Origin: Maribellus luteus
Lineage (GTDB): Bacteria; Bacteroidota; Bacteroidia; Bacteroidales; Prolixibacteraceae
DNA: 64,000 nt
Direction: 5' to 3'
Assembly (NCBI RefSeq): GCF_003576475.1
Contig: NZ_QWGR01000016.1
Location: forward strand, 1-64,000
The position numbers and the translations under genes are program-made. This document shows, one piece after another, positions 53,553 to 61,226 of the stretch. Position 1 is the stretch's first letter, and each line of letters starts with the position of its first letter. The notes beneath the pieces are model-generated. The model ran no database searches, was not told where the DNA came from, and was given only the letters and a program-made list of their open reading frames with translations.

Positions 53553-55532
53553 CTAATTACAGTAGCGCTTGATGATGTTGTAGGCTCCTTCGATTCCCAA
53601 TTCTCCGGCACGGCTTAAATCGATTGCTCCGCCTTCCACATCGTCGAGGTATATTTTGGTCAAGCCCCGGTTAAAATAAGCCTCTGCAAATTTAGGCTCC
53701 AGGCGAATGGCCTGGTTCAGGTCTTCCACGGCACTTTTGTATTCGCCCAGCCGAAGTTTTATGTAGGCCCGGTTGTAGTAGCCAAAAAAGAATTTGGGAT
53801 TCAGGAACAGCGTGATTTCGTAATCATCCAGTATCTGCCGGTAATCAAGCGAAACATCGTCGCCCGATGCTTTGTTGCCCGTTTTGTTCAGTGCAATGGA
53901 AACGTTTTCCTGTCCGTTGGTCACCAGTTCCATTTGCTCGTGCATTTGGTAACGGCTGTTGGCCCGGCAGAAATACGAAACAGCGAGCTTCTCATCCTCC
54001 TGGATGGCTTTGTCGAGGTCTTCGATCGCCGCAGAATACTTCCCGGTTAAACTGTAGAAAATTCCCCGGCTAAGGTGGTTGTGTGCATTGTCTTGTACCG
54101 CAATTTTCTCGTTAAAATAGAGAATGAAATTTTCGAAGATGGCTTTGTAGGCATCCACCGGTTTGTTGGTGATCGACAGAATTGGGTTGTAGTTGTTCTT
54201 AACGTTCAGGTCGTCAATCGCCACGTTGTAATACTGAAACCGGTTGTAATCCACCGCATTTTTCTCGAAGGCCGAGATAATAAACAGAGGTTGCAGGTCG
54301 ATCACAATGTTTTTATCCTGAAGTTGGATGTCTTCTTCTTCCTGCACCTGCTTGCTTTCTTCGGGTATTTCGCGGGTTTCTTCCACAATCAGGTCCATGC
54401 GCGAATGACGGCGACGGCGCTCGGCATCTCTTTCTTCTTCTTCGCGGGCATCTTTTTGTTTTTGGGCAGCCGCATAATCCACCGCCTGGTTGTTTTGATT
54501 ACTGGCTTGTGCTGTTTGATCAGTAGCAGACTGCTGCTGTTTCTGATCGTCTTTCTGATTGTTCTTTTGTGTATTCCCCTGTTGCTGGTTGCCCTTTTGC
54601 TGTTGTTGCTGAGCCAGTTGCTCTGCATTGATCTTGCGGTTGCTGAAATCGTACTGCGGATTCAACCGGGCGGCAATCTGGTAATCGGTTTCGTATCCGG
54701 GGCGACCCAAAATTTCTTTGGCCATGGCCCGGTTAAAGTAGGCACTCGCCATTTCTGGGTTTAGTTGAATGGCCATGTCATAATCCATAATCGCGCTGGT
54801 GTAATCTTCCAGTTTGTGCTTTACAATACCGCGGTTGTTAAAGGCCAGGGCGTTGGTTGCATCAAACTTGATGCTTTGGTCGTAATCGCGAAGCGCCGAA
54901 GCGTAATCATTCAGTTCAAAACGAGCCAGTCCCCGGTTTAAATACGCTGCTGCATAGTGTGGCCGGATAATAATGACCTGGTTTAGGTCTTTTATGGCAC
55001 CCATTACATCGCCACTCACAATTTTGGCGTTGCTTCGGGCCATCAGGGCGTGTGTCGATTTTGGGTTGATCTCCAACGAGCGGTCATAGTCGGCAATGGC
55101 GCCTTTTATATCCCGCAAGGCCAGTTTGGCAATCCCGCGGTTGTTGTAGATGGCTTCGTCATCGGGATCAAATTCCAGCGCCCGGTTGTAATCTTCAATG
55201 GCTTTGTCGTAGCGATGCAGGTTGTGGTACGCCATTCCCCGGTTGTTGTACGCCATTGGGTAGTAGGGTTTAATTTCAATGGCTTTGTTGTAATCTTCAA
55301 TGGCGCCCCGGTAGTCTTCCAGCGAATGCTTGGCAATTCCCCGGTACAAATATGCCTCTGCCAGGTAGGGTTTAAATTCAATTACAATGTTGAAATATTC
55401 AATGGCACCGGTATAGTTTCCAATTGAAATCCGGGTTCTGCCCACCCTGATAAAATGGTCGATATTGAGTTGTGCTTCAGCCATAAAAGTAAAGGCCGTC
55501 AGCATAAAAAATAGGATCGTAAGTTTTTTCAT
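53553..55532 (-). CDS. Secreted TPR-repeat protein
   Basis: Protein of 659 residues with a signal peptide (1-20) and about ten tetratricopeptide repeats: a first array (about 24-300) with repeated AIEDYNKAIEIKPYYPMAYNNRG-type units, and a second array (about 480-650). Between them is a low-complexity Gln/Asn/Lys region (about 310-355) and an Arg/Glu-rich charged block. It probably scaffolds protein complexes in the periplasm. First gene of the minus-strand unit with the pentapeptide protein and rarA; the functional link is unclear. Confidence 0.88.
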   Translation of the reverse strand: MKKLTILFFMLTAFTFMAEAQLNIDHFIRVGRTRISIGNYTGAIEYFNIVIEFKPYLAEAYLYRGIAKHSLEDYRGAIEDYNKAIEIKPYYPMAYNNRGMAYHNLHRYDKAIEDYNRALEFDPDDEAIYNNRGIAKLALRDIKGAIADYDRSLEINPKSTHALMARSNAKIVSGDVMGAIKDLNQVIIIRPHYAAAYLNRGLARFELNDYASALRDYDQSIKFDATNALAFNNRGIVKHKLEDYTSAIMDYDMAIQLNPEMASAYFNRAMAKEILGRPGYETDYQIAARLNPQYDFSNRKINAEQLAQQQQQKGNQQQGNTQKNNQKDDQKQQQSATDQTAQASNQNNQAVDYAAAQKQKDAREEEERDAERRRRHSRMDLIVEETREIPEESKQVQEEEDIQLQDKNIVIDLQPLFIISAFEKNAVDYNRFQYYNVAIDDLNVKNNYNPILSITNKPVDAYKAIFENFILYFNEKIAVQDNAHNHLSRGIFYSLTGKYSAAIEDLDKAIQEDEKLAVSYFCRANSRYQMHEQMELVTNGQENVSIALNKTGNKASGDDVSLDYRQILDDYEITLFLNPKFFFGYYNRAYIKLRLGEYKSAVEDLNQAIRLEPKFAEAYFNRGLTKIYLDDVEGGAIDLSRAGELGIEGAYNIIKRYCN

Positions 55533-55697
55533 CTAATTAAAAATCTCCACCGTTTATGGTTTTGAATGTAACTCATCTTCTTTTGGAAAGATTTGTTTCA
55601 TCGTCTGTTTTAACTGAACAAACAAAAATAACATTTTAGGAGCATGCCCTTCGTTTCGCTTAATTTTATTTAACTTATCGCTCTAAAATTGTGAAGA

Positions 55698-56267
55698 ATG
55701 TGTAAGCGTTGTGATTGGAGTACCTCGAATGAATTAATGATTCGCTACCACGACGAGGAGTGGGGAGTGCCTTTGCACGATGACCGGAAACTGTTTGAGT
55801 TTTTTGTGCTGGAAGGATTTCAGGCCGGCTTAAGCTGGCAGATTGTGCTTAACAAACGGGAGAATTTCAGAAAGGCTTTTGATCATTTCGACCCAAAACT
55901 GGTGGCAAAGTACGATGAGAAGAAACTGGAAGAATTGGGCAACGATGCTTCCATTATTCGTAACAGACAAAAAATAGCCGCCTGTGTGAACAATGCACAG
56001 CGTTTTCTGGAGATACAACAAGAATTTGGAAGCTTCGATCATTACATCTGGGGATTTGTAGATCATAACCCGATTGTGAATGCTTTCGCAGCGCAAAAGG
56101 AGCTTCCGGCCAAGACCGAACTTTCGGATAAAATATCGGCCGACCTGAAAAAGAGAGGCTTTAAGTTTGTGGGCTCCACAGTGATTTATGCACACATGCA
56201 AGCCACCGGAATGGTGAATGATCATCTAATTGATTGCTTTCGTTACAAAGAGGTTCAAAAGCAATAA
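55698..56267 (+). CDS. tag: DNA-3-methyladenine glycosylase I
   Basis: Base-excision repair enzyme removing 3-methyladenine, 189 residues. RCDWSTSNELMIRYHDEEWGVPLHDDRKLFEF at the start and LEGFQAGLSWQIVLNKRENFRKAF are diagnostic. Zinc-snap ligands expected at Cys5, His18 and, near the end, the His and Cys of NDHLIDCF are present, as is the glutamate in LEGFQAGLSW used for base recognition. Divergent to the TPR operon and probably transcribed alone. Confidence 0.95.
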   Translation: MCKRCDWSTSNELMIRYHDEEWGVPLHDDRKLFEFFVLEGFQAGLSWQIVLNKRENFRKAFDHFDPKLVAKYDEKKLEELGNDASIIRNRQKIAACVNNAQRFLEIQQEFGSFDHYIWGFVDHNPIVNAFAAQKELPAKTELSDKISADLKKRGFKFVGSTVIYAHMQATGMVNDHLIDCFRYKEVQKQ

Positions 56268-56331
56268 TTTAGAAGGATTGTAATTTAGCGCTAAGAGGTT
56301 TTTAGTCACTTTCTTAAATCAAATATTTTAT

Positions 56332-56339
56332 TATTTTTG
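56332..56339 (+). promoter_or_regulatory. Candidate -7 promoter box before the C1 peptidase gene
   Basis: TATTTTTG matches TAnnTTTG, 127 bases before the start codon. No clear -33 box, so tentative. Confidence 0.35.
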
Positions 56340-56466
56340 GTGCCATTCAGTACATGAAGGGATAGTTAATTTTTATATGCAGCGCCTGAAGAACAATGGT
56401 TTATACAGCCTTGTTGTGTTTACAGTCGTTTCATATTCACCTAAAAGAATAAAATAGTTTAGTTTC

Positions 56467-57675
56467 ATGAAATTGCGCTTTGTATTAACCACGCTACTGG
56501 CAGTATTTGTTTTAAGTGTATTTGCCGAGAACGATAAGGGGAAGAAGGAAGAGAATGTAGGGTATGTTTTTGACGAAGAGATAGCACTGCCTGTAACACC
56601 GGTAAAAGATCAGTACCGTACGGGTACCTGTTGGTCTTTCTCAGCCATTTCATTACTGGAGTCAGAAATGCTTCGACTGGGGAAACCAGTGGTTGATTTG
56701 TCTGAAATGTTTGTGGTTTGGCATACCTATTCTGAAAAAGCACAGAAATATGTTCGTTTGCACGGCGAAAATACCTTTTCGGCCGGCGGTGCTTTTCACG
56801 ATGTTACCAACATGATCCGGGAATACGGAATTGTTCCGGAATCGGTTTACAACGGTTTGCAATACGGCGAGAAAAAGCACGTACATGGCGAGATGGACGA
56901 AGTGCTGAAACAAAATGTGGATGCAGTGGTGGCCAATAAAAACCGTACGCTGAGTACTGTATGGCACGAAGCTGTTGAAGGTACCCTGAATACCTACCTG
57001 GGAAAAGTGCCTGACAAATTTGAGTACGAAGGAAAACAATACACTCCGCAAAGTTTTGCCAGCGAATACGTTGGTCTCAACATGGACGATTATGTGGAGA
57101 TTTCTTCTTATACGCATCATCCGTTTTATTCAAAATTTATTCTGGAAGTACCGGATAACTGGTCGTGGGATGAAGTATACAACGTACCGGTGAATGAACT
57201 GGAAGAGATTATTGATTATTCGCTGAAGAATGGAATCACCGTTGCTTGGGCCGCTGATGTAAGCGAAAAAGGATTTCTGACAAGCAACAAAGGTGTGGCA
57301 GTATTGCCTGCTGCTCCCGACGAAGATATGAGCGATGCAGAAATTGCCCGTTGGGAATCACTTCCTGAGCGCGAAAAGGAAAAGGAATTGTACCTTCTTA
57401 ACAGCCCGGTGCCTGAATTAAAAGTATCGCAGGAAATGCGCCAGGCTGCTTTTGATAACTACCAGACAACCGATGATCATGGAATGCACATTGTTGGAAT
57501 TGCCAAAGATCAGGAGGGCGAGACCTTTTACAAAGTGAAAAATTCGTGGGGAGATTACAACAAATACAACGGATATTTTTATGCCTCTAAACCTTATGTT
57601 ACGTATAAAACTATGTGTATTATGGTACACAAGGATGGCATACCCCAAAGTATTAGAGAAAAACTTGAGCTTTAG
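56467..57675 (+). CDS. Secreted C1-family cysteine peptidase (bleomycin hydrolase/aminopeptidase C-like)
   Basis: Papain-fold peptidase of 402 residues with a signal peptide (1-20). Catalytic residues: Gln49 and Cys55 in VKDQYRTGTCWSFSAISLLE, His341 in DDHGMHIVGIA and Asn359 in YKVKNSWGDYN. The arrangement, with a long insertion before the histidine, resembles the C1B bleomycin hydrolase/aminopeptidase C group, which is normally cytoplasmic; here a signal peptide implies export to the periplasm or beyond. Followed by a strong terminator. Confidence 0.88.
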   Translation: MKLRFVLTTLLAVFVLSVFAENDKGKKEENVGYVFDEEIALPVTPVKDQYRTGTCWSFSAISLLESEMLRLGKPVVDLSEMFVVWHTYSEKAQKYVRLHGENTFSAGGAFHDVTNMIREYGIVPESVYNGLQYGEKKHVHGEMDEVLKQNVDAVVANKNRTLSTVWHEAVEGTLNTYLGKVPDKFEYEGKQYTPQSFASEYVGLNMDDYVEISSYTHHPFYSKFILEVPDNWSWDEVYNVPVNELEEIIDYSLKNGITVAWAADVSEKGFLTSNKGVAVLPAAPDEDMSDAEIARWESLPEREKEKELYLLNSPVPELKVSQEMRQAAFDNYQTTDDHGMHIVGIAKDQEGETFYKVKNSWGDYNKYNGYFYASKPYVTYKTMCIMVHKDGIPQSIREKLEL

Positions 57676-57690
57676 TTCAACAGGGAGCAG

Positions 57691-57719
57691 CCCTTCAGAG
57701 TTTTCTGAAGGGTTTTTTT
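57691..57719 (+). terminator. Rho-independent terminator after the C1 peptidase
   Basis: CCCTTCAGA pairs with TCTGAAGGG around a 4-base loop, followed by seven T, 16 bases after the stop codon. Confidence 0.9.
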
Positions 57720-57743
57720 ATCTTTGGAACTCAAATCGATACG

Positions 57744-58640
57744 ATGAGAAAACTTTTCCTCTTTGTTTTATTTGCGGTACTAAGCTTTTCTTCTTTTGCT
57801 GAAGAAGACTGGGGCTGGTGGAACGAACTTCATGGCTGGAAAACAGGTATGCCCGGCTGGCGAAACTGGATAATTATATCACCCGCCTACCTGGGACCCA
57901 ATGCCTTGCCTGTGCCGGAAGTAAAAAAGGGTTTTTTCCTCAACGAAAGTGAATTTGCTTTAACCGCTTCCACGCATTTTCATTCGGGCGATCCAACCCA
58001 GGATATTTCGGGCCGGCTTTTTATTCCTTTTGCAAAGGGAAAGATCGCGGTTGAAATGTATGGGGTAATGATGGAACATTATGCGTACACCGAAGAAATC
58101 AGAAACGAACGTTTTTCGCGCGATAAAGACGGCAAAGGAGCCGCCATCGGTGATTTTTATTTTTCCACATTGATTCAGCTGACACGCGACCGGAAGTTTC
58201 CGAACACCTTGTTCCGGATGGCTTTGAGGACAGCCTCGGGAGGGAAACTGGACGCCGCCCGCTATTCCGATGCACCCGGCTATTTTTTTGATGTGAGCTC
58301 ATCGAAAGATTTTGGCACCCGCGAAAGCCTGCTTTTTCGCCCGTACGGAATGATCGGTTTTTACAGCTGGCAAACCAACGACGAGCTGATGCTTCAGAAC
58401 GATGCCCTGCTTTACGGACTGGGAACCGAATGGGAGCACAACAGTTGGCGTTTGGGCGCTTCGTGGTCGGGGTATCATGGCTATAAAAATACCGGCGACC
58501 GGCCTATGCAACTAAATTTCGACCTCCGGAAAGACTTTTCAAAAAGTGCCATCAGCCTGCAATACCAGCATGGCTTGCACGACTGGCTTTATAAAACCCT
58601 GCGTTTTTCGTTTATCTGGAAATTTAATGCGGTAAAATAA
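57744..58640 (+). CDS. Putative outer-membrane protein of unknown function
   Basis: Protein of 298 residues with a signal peptide ending FSSFAE (about 19). The mature part is rich in Trp/Tyr/Phe and in alternating strands (GRLFIPFAKGKIAVEMYGVMM, LNFDLRKDF, ISLQYQHGLHDW) and ends with an aromatic-rich strand (RFSFIWKFNAVK), like outer-membrane beta-barrels. No family was recognised by name. It starts 25 bases after the C1 peptidase terminator, so it may have its own promoter. Confidence 0.65.
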   Translation: MRKLFLFVLFAVLSFSSFAEEDWGWWNELHGWKTGMPGWRNWIIISPAYLGPNALPVPEVKKGFFLNESEFALTASTHFHSGDPTQDISGRLFIPFAKGKIAVEMYGVMMEHYAYTEEIRNERFSRDKDGKGAAIGDFYFSTLIQLTRDRKFPNTLFRMALRTASGGKLDAARYSDAPGYFFDVSSSKDFGTRESLLFRPYGMIGFYSWQTNDELMLQNDALLYGLGTEWEHNSWRLGASWSGYHGYKNTGDRPMQLNFDLRKDFSKSAISLQYQHGLHDWLYKTLRFSFIWKFNAVK

Positions 58641-58662
58641 GTTCTGTTTTTCACGGAATATG

Positions 58663-58670
58663 TAAGTTTG
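58663..58670 (+). promoter_or_regulatory. Candidate -7 promoter box before the GT2 gene
   Basis: TAAGTTTG matches TAnnTTTG, 38 bases before the start codon; the -33 region is only a T-rich stretch. Confidence 0.4.
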
Positions 58671-58708
58671 TATCACTTTTTTTACCACTAACTGAAACAT
58701 TTGCAACA

Positions 58709-59653
58709 ATGAAGAAGCTGTCCTTGGTGATTTGTGTCTATAACGAAGAGCCAAACATAAAACCACTTTCCGAAGAAATTAAAGCCGCGTTGAAAGACAT
58801 CGATTTCGAAGCCATTTTTGTGGACGACGGATCGAGCGACCGAACCAGGGAAGAAATCCGCAAGATAAATGACGAACGTTTTTTGCTGGTAGAGTTAAAA
58901 CGTAATTACGGGCAAAGTTCTGCATTGCAGGCTGGTATCGACCAGGCAGAAGGGGAGTACGTTGCGCTGATTGACGGCGACTTGCAAAACGACCCGGCCG
59001 ATGTTCCGATGATGCTTAACGAAATCGAGAAAGAAGGCTGGGACATGGTGGCAGGTGTGCGTGCCAACCGGAAAGACGGTATGTTTTTGCGCAAAGTACC
59101 TTCAAAAATTGCCAACTACATGATTCGCCGGGCTACCGGGATCCATATGAAAGACCTGGGGTGCACTTTGAAAATATTTACCAGCGAAACCATCAAAAGC
59201 ATTCATATTTACGGCGAACTTCACCGTTATATTCCGGCCTTGATTACACTCGAAGGCGCCACGCGTATAACACAGGTGGATGTTAACCACCGGCCACGCA
59301 CCTTTGGAACATCCAAATACAACCTCAGCCGAACCACCCGCGTAATGAGCGACCTGGTGCTGATGGTTTTCTTCAAAAAATACATGCAGCGCCCGATGCA
59401 CTTTTTTGGTGGTATCGGAATCGTAACCCTCGGAATTGGCGTGTTGATCAATTTCTACCTGTTGATCCTGAAGGTTTTAGGAAACGACATCTGGGGGAAA
59501 CCCTTACTGATGCTGGGAATTTTAATGGTGCTGGGCGGAATTCAGTTTATCACCACCGGTATAATTGCGGAAGTTCAGATGCGTACTTATTTTGAGTCGC
59601 AAAAGAAAAAACCGTACCGGGTTAAAAGTGTGTCTCCGGCCGTAGAGAAATAA
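58709..59653 (+). CDS. GT2 glycosyltransferase, polyprenyl-phosphate type
   Basis: Membrane-anchored glycosyltransferase of 314 residues. The cytoplasmic GT-A domain has SLVICVYNEEPNI, VDDGSSDRT (about 38-46) and LIDGDLQNDP (about 87-96), the nucleotide-sugar and metal sites. Two membrane segments follow (about 230-290). Size and layout match dolichol/undecaprenyl-phosphate sugar transferases (GtrB, ArnC, DPM1 types), which load a sugar on a lipid carrier for use outside the membrane. The sugar is unknown and no other glycan genes are adjacent. Confidence 0.88.
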   Translation: MKKLSLVICVYNEEPNIKPLSEEIKAALKDIDFEAIFVDDGSSDRTREEIRKINDERFLLVELKRNYGQSSALQAGIDQAEGEYVALIDGDLQNDPADVPMMLNEIEKEGWDMVAGVRANRKDGMFLRKVPSKIANYMIRRATGIHMKDLGCTLKIFTSETIKSIHIYGELHRYIPALITLEGATRITQVDVNHRPRTFGTSKYNLSRTTRVMSDLVLMVFFKKYMQRPMHFFGGIGIVTLGIGVLINFYLLILKVLGNDIWGKPLLMLGILMVLGGIQFITTGIIAEVQMRTYFESQKKKPYRVKSVSPAVEK

Positions 59654-59868
59654 TCCCAAACAGCTATCCGGAATTACAAAAAGTTGTTTAGATTTATATG
59701 GTTTTCCATTGATAGGCAGTGAGTAATACCCGGATTAAAAACACAGGAGTAGCTGATAGTATCCCCTTGGAATTTTATTCGGAAGATTTGTTTCATTTTT
59801 AGATAAGGGTAATTACGATCTTGCTTGTCATAAAATAAACAAGATTGATCAACTTAAATAATTATGTG

Positions 59869-60561
59869 ATGAATACAATGAAGGCCCGGATATCACTTTT
59901 TTTGACTGTGTTTTTTGTCCTCGCTCTTTTGTCCGTAAATGCACAGGAGCGTTTGATTAAAGGTATTGTAACTACTTTTGACAGTATTCCGCTGATTGGT
60001 GCCGACGTGCAGGTGGCGGGTTCGAAAGAGTTGGTAAAAACCGATACGCTTGGAAGGTTTTCAATAAATGTAAATCCCGGAGATAAACTAAAGGTTTCTG
60101 CCAAAGGTTTTATTTCGCAAAAAGTTAAACTCGACGATAAAATCAAAATGGTTTTGGTGAACCTAAAACTAAAACCTACCGAAAGTGCCCGGGAATATGC
60201 AATCGGATACGGTTATGTAAAAGATGCCGATAAGCTCAACGCGGTGGCTCAACTAAACAGCAAAGATCTGGATTTCTCGCAGTATACAAATATGTACGAT
60301 TTGATACGCGGCCGGTTTGGCGGCGTTCAGGTAAGTCCGAATGGCGAGATCATTATTCGGGGGGTGAGTTCGATAAACCTGAGCAGTGCTGCCCTGATAG
60401 TGGTGGACGGAGTAGCGGTAGATAACAGCATGTTGAATAATTTAAGCCCCACGAATGTGCAAAGCATCAACATTATCAAAGACGGAAGTGCTGCTATTTA
60501 TGGTGCACGGGGCGCCAACGGAGTGGTGATTATCGAAACCAAGCGGGGGAAGGATGATTGA
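59869..60561 (+). CDS. SusC-like protein reduced to carboxypeptidase-like and plug domains
   Basis: Protein of 230 residues with a signal peptide (ending NAQ), a carboxypeptidase-regulatory-like domain (about 26-100: IKGIVTTFDSIPLIGADVQV) and a TonB-receptor plug domain (about 115-230: EIIIRGVSSINLSSAALIVVDGVAVDNSML, IIKDGSAAIYGARGANGVVIIETKRG). It stops exactly where the beta-barrel of a SusC-type receptor would begin. The frame opens at a TTG at 59845, but ATG 59869 is preferred. No barrel-like sequence follows. It may be a stand-alone plug protein acting with other receptors, or a truncation. Confidence 0.75.
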   Translation: MNTMKARISLFLTVFFVLALLSVNAQERLIKGIVTTFDSIPLIGADVQVAGSKELVKTDTLGRFSINVNPGDKLKVSAKGFISQKVKLDDKIKMVLVNLKLKPTESAREYAIGYGYVKDADKLNAVAQLNSKDLDFSQYTNMYDLIRGRFGGVQVSPNGEIIIRGVSSINLSSAALIVVDGVAVDNSMLNNLSPTNVQSINIIKDGSAAIYGARGANGVVIIETKRGKDD

Positions 60562-60704
60562 TTTTTATCATCGGTTTTCCGGGCGAAATACCCGAGTTTA
60601 AACGCGAAAGTTGTGTGGCCGGATGGCAGTATCTTATTCAGGGACGCTTAAAAACATATCTCGAATTAAATCGCTAAATTGGAACGTACTTAAAAACTAC
60701 AATC

Positions 60705-60932
60705 ATGAACAAACCGGTAACCGTCGCAACATTTACGAGCAACTTCGATATGAAATACATTCTTTTTAAGGAAATGCTCGACGAGGCAGGAATCGAATAC
60801 ATGCTGGTAAATGAGATCACCAGTACGATCGATGGTATTTACAAGGGCAGTCCGTCAAACATAGGCATTGAGCTTCGGGTAATGGAAGAGAACTTGGAAG
60901 AGGCGCTGGAGATACTGAACTCGATCCAATAA
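60705..60932 (+). CDS. DUF2007-family small protein
   Basis: Cytoplasmic protein of 75 residues. VATFTSNFDMKYILFKEMLDEAGIEYMLVNE followed by GIELRVMEENLEEALEILNSI matches the DUF2007 (putative signal-transducing, ACT-like) pattern. Function is not established. The 143-base gap before it has no gene. Confidence 0.75.
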   Translation: MNKPVTVATFTSNFDMKYILFKEMLDEAGIEYMLVNEITSTIDGIYKGSPSNIGIELRVMEENLEEALEILNSIQ

Positions 60933-61111
60933 AATATTCGTGATTTGCGGGAATCACCAACAGAAATGAAAGTTAAGATGTATACTCCAATCCGGGATTT
61001 GTTTTTAATTTTTTGAATATCCAATATTGAATTCCCAATATTCAAATTTCCGGATTTTGTTGGATATTTTACATTCAAAATTGAGAATTGGATTTTTTAG
61101 AAAATCGACTT

Positions 61112-61206
61112 TCAGAAAAAAGGCTGTTCCAAAAGTGATCTTTACGCAGAATATTTCCTGTTTTTCTTTTGCGTAAACCGATTTGCCACTTCTGAAACAG
61201 CCCTTT
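61112..61206 (-). terminator. Large two-tier hairpin, terminator of the S9 peptidase gene
   Basis: An outer stem pairs AAAGGCTGTTCCAAAAGTG with CACTTCTGAAACAGCCCTTT (a few mismatches), and an inner stem pairs TTTACGC (61141-61147) with GCGTAAA (61171-61177). On the minus strand the structure is followed by a run of T (TTTTTTCTG), as expected for a rho-independent terminator. It lies 20 bases after the S9 stop codon. Confidence 0.7.
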
Positions 61207-61226
61207 GAACTATCACCAAAGAGTGT

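Noticed and set aside
54075-54764. Plus-strand frame of 229 codons opposite the TPR gene
   Set aside because: It is the reverse-frame shadow of a well-supported gene, with hydrophobic low-complexity sequence arising from the Gln-rich segment.
60562-60704. Remnant of a beta-barrel after the plug-only protein
   Set aside because: The 143 bases show no aromatic-rich strand pattern or TonB-receptor motif in any plus-strand frame.
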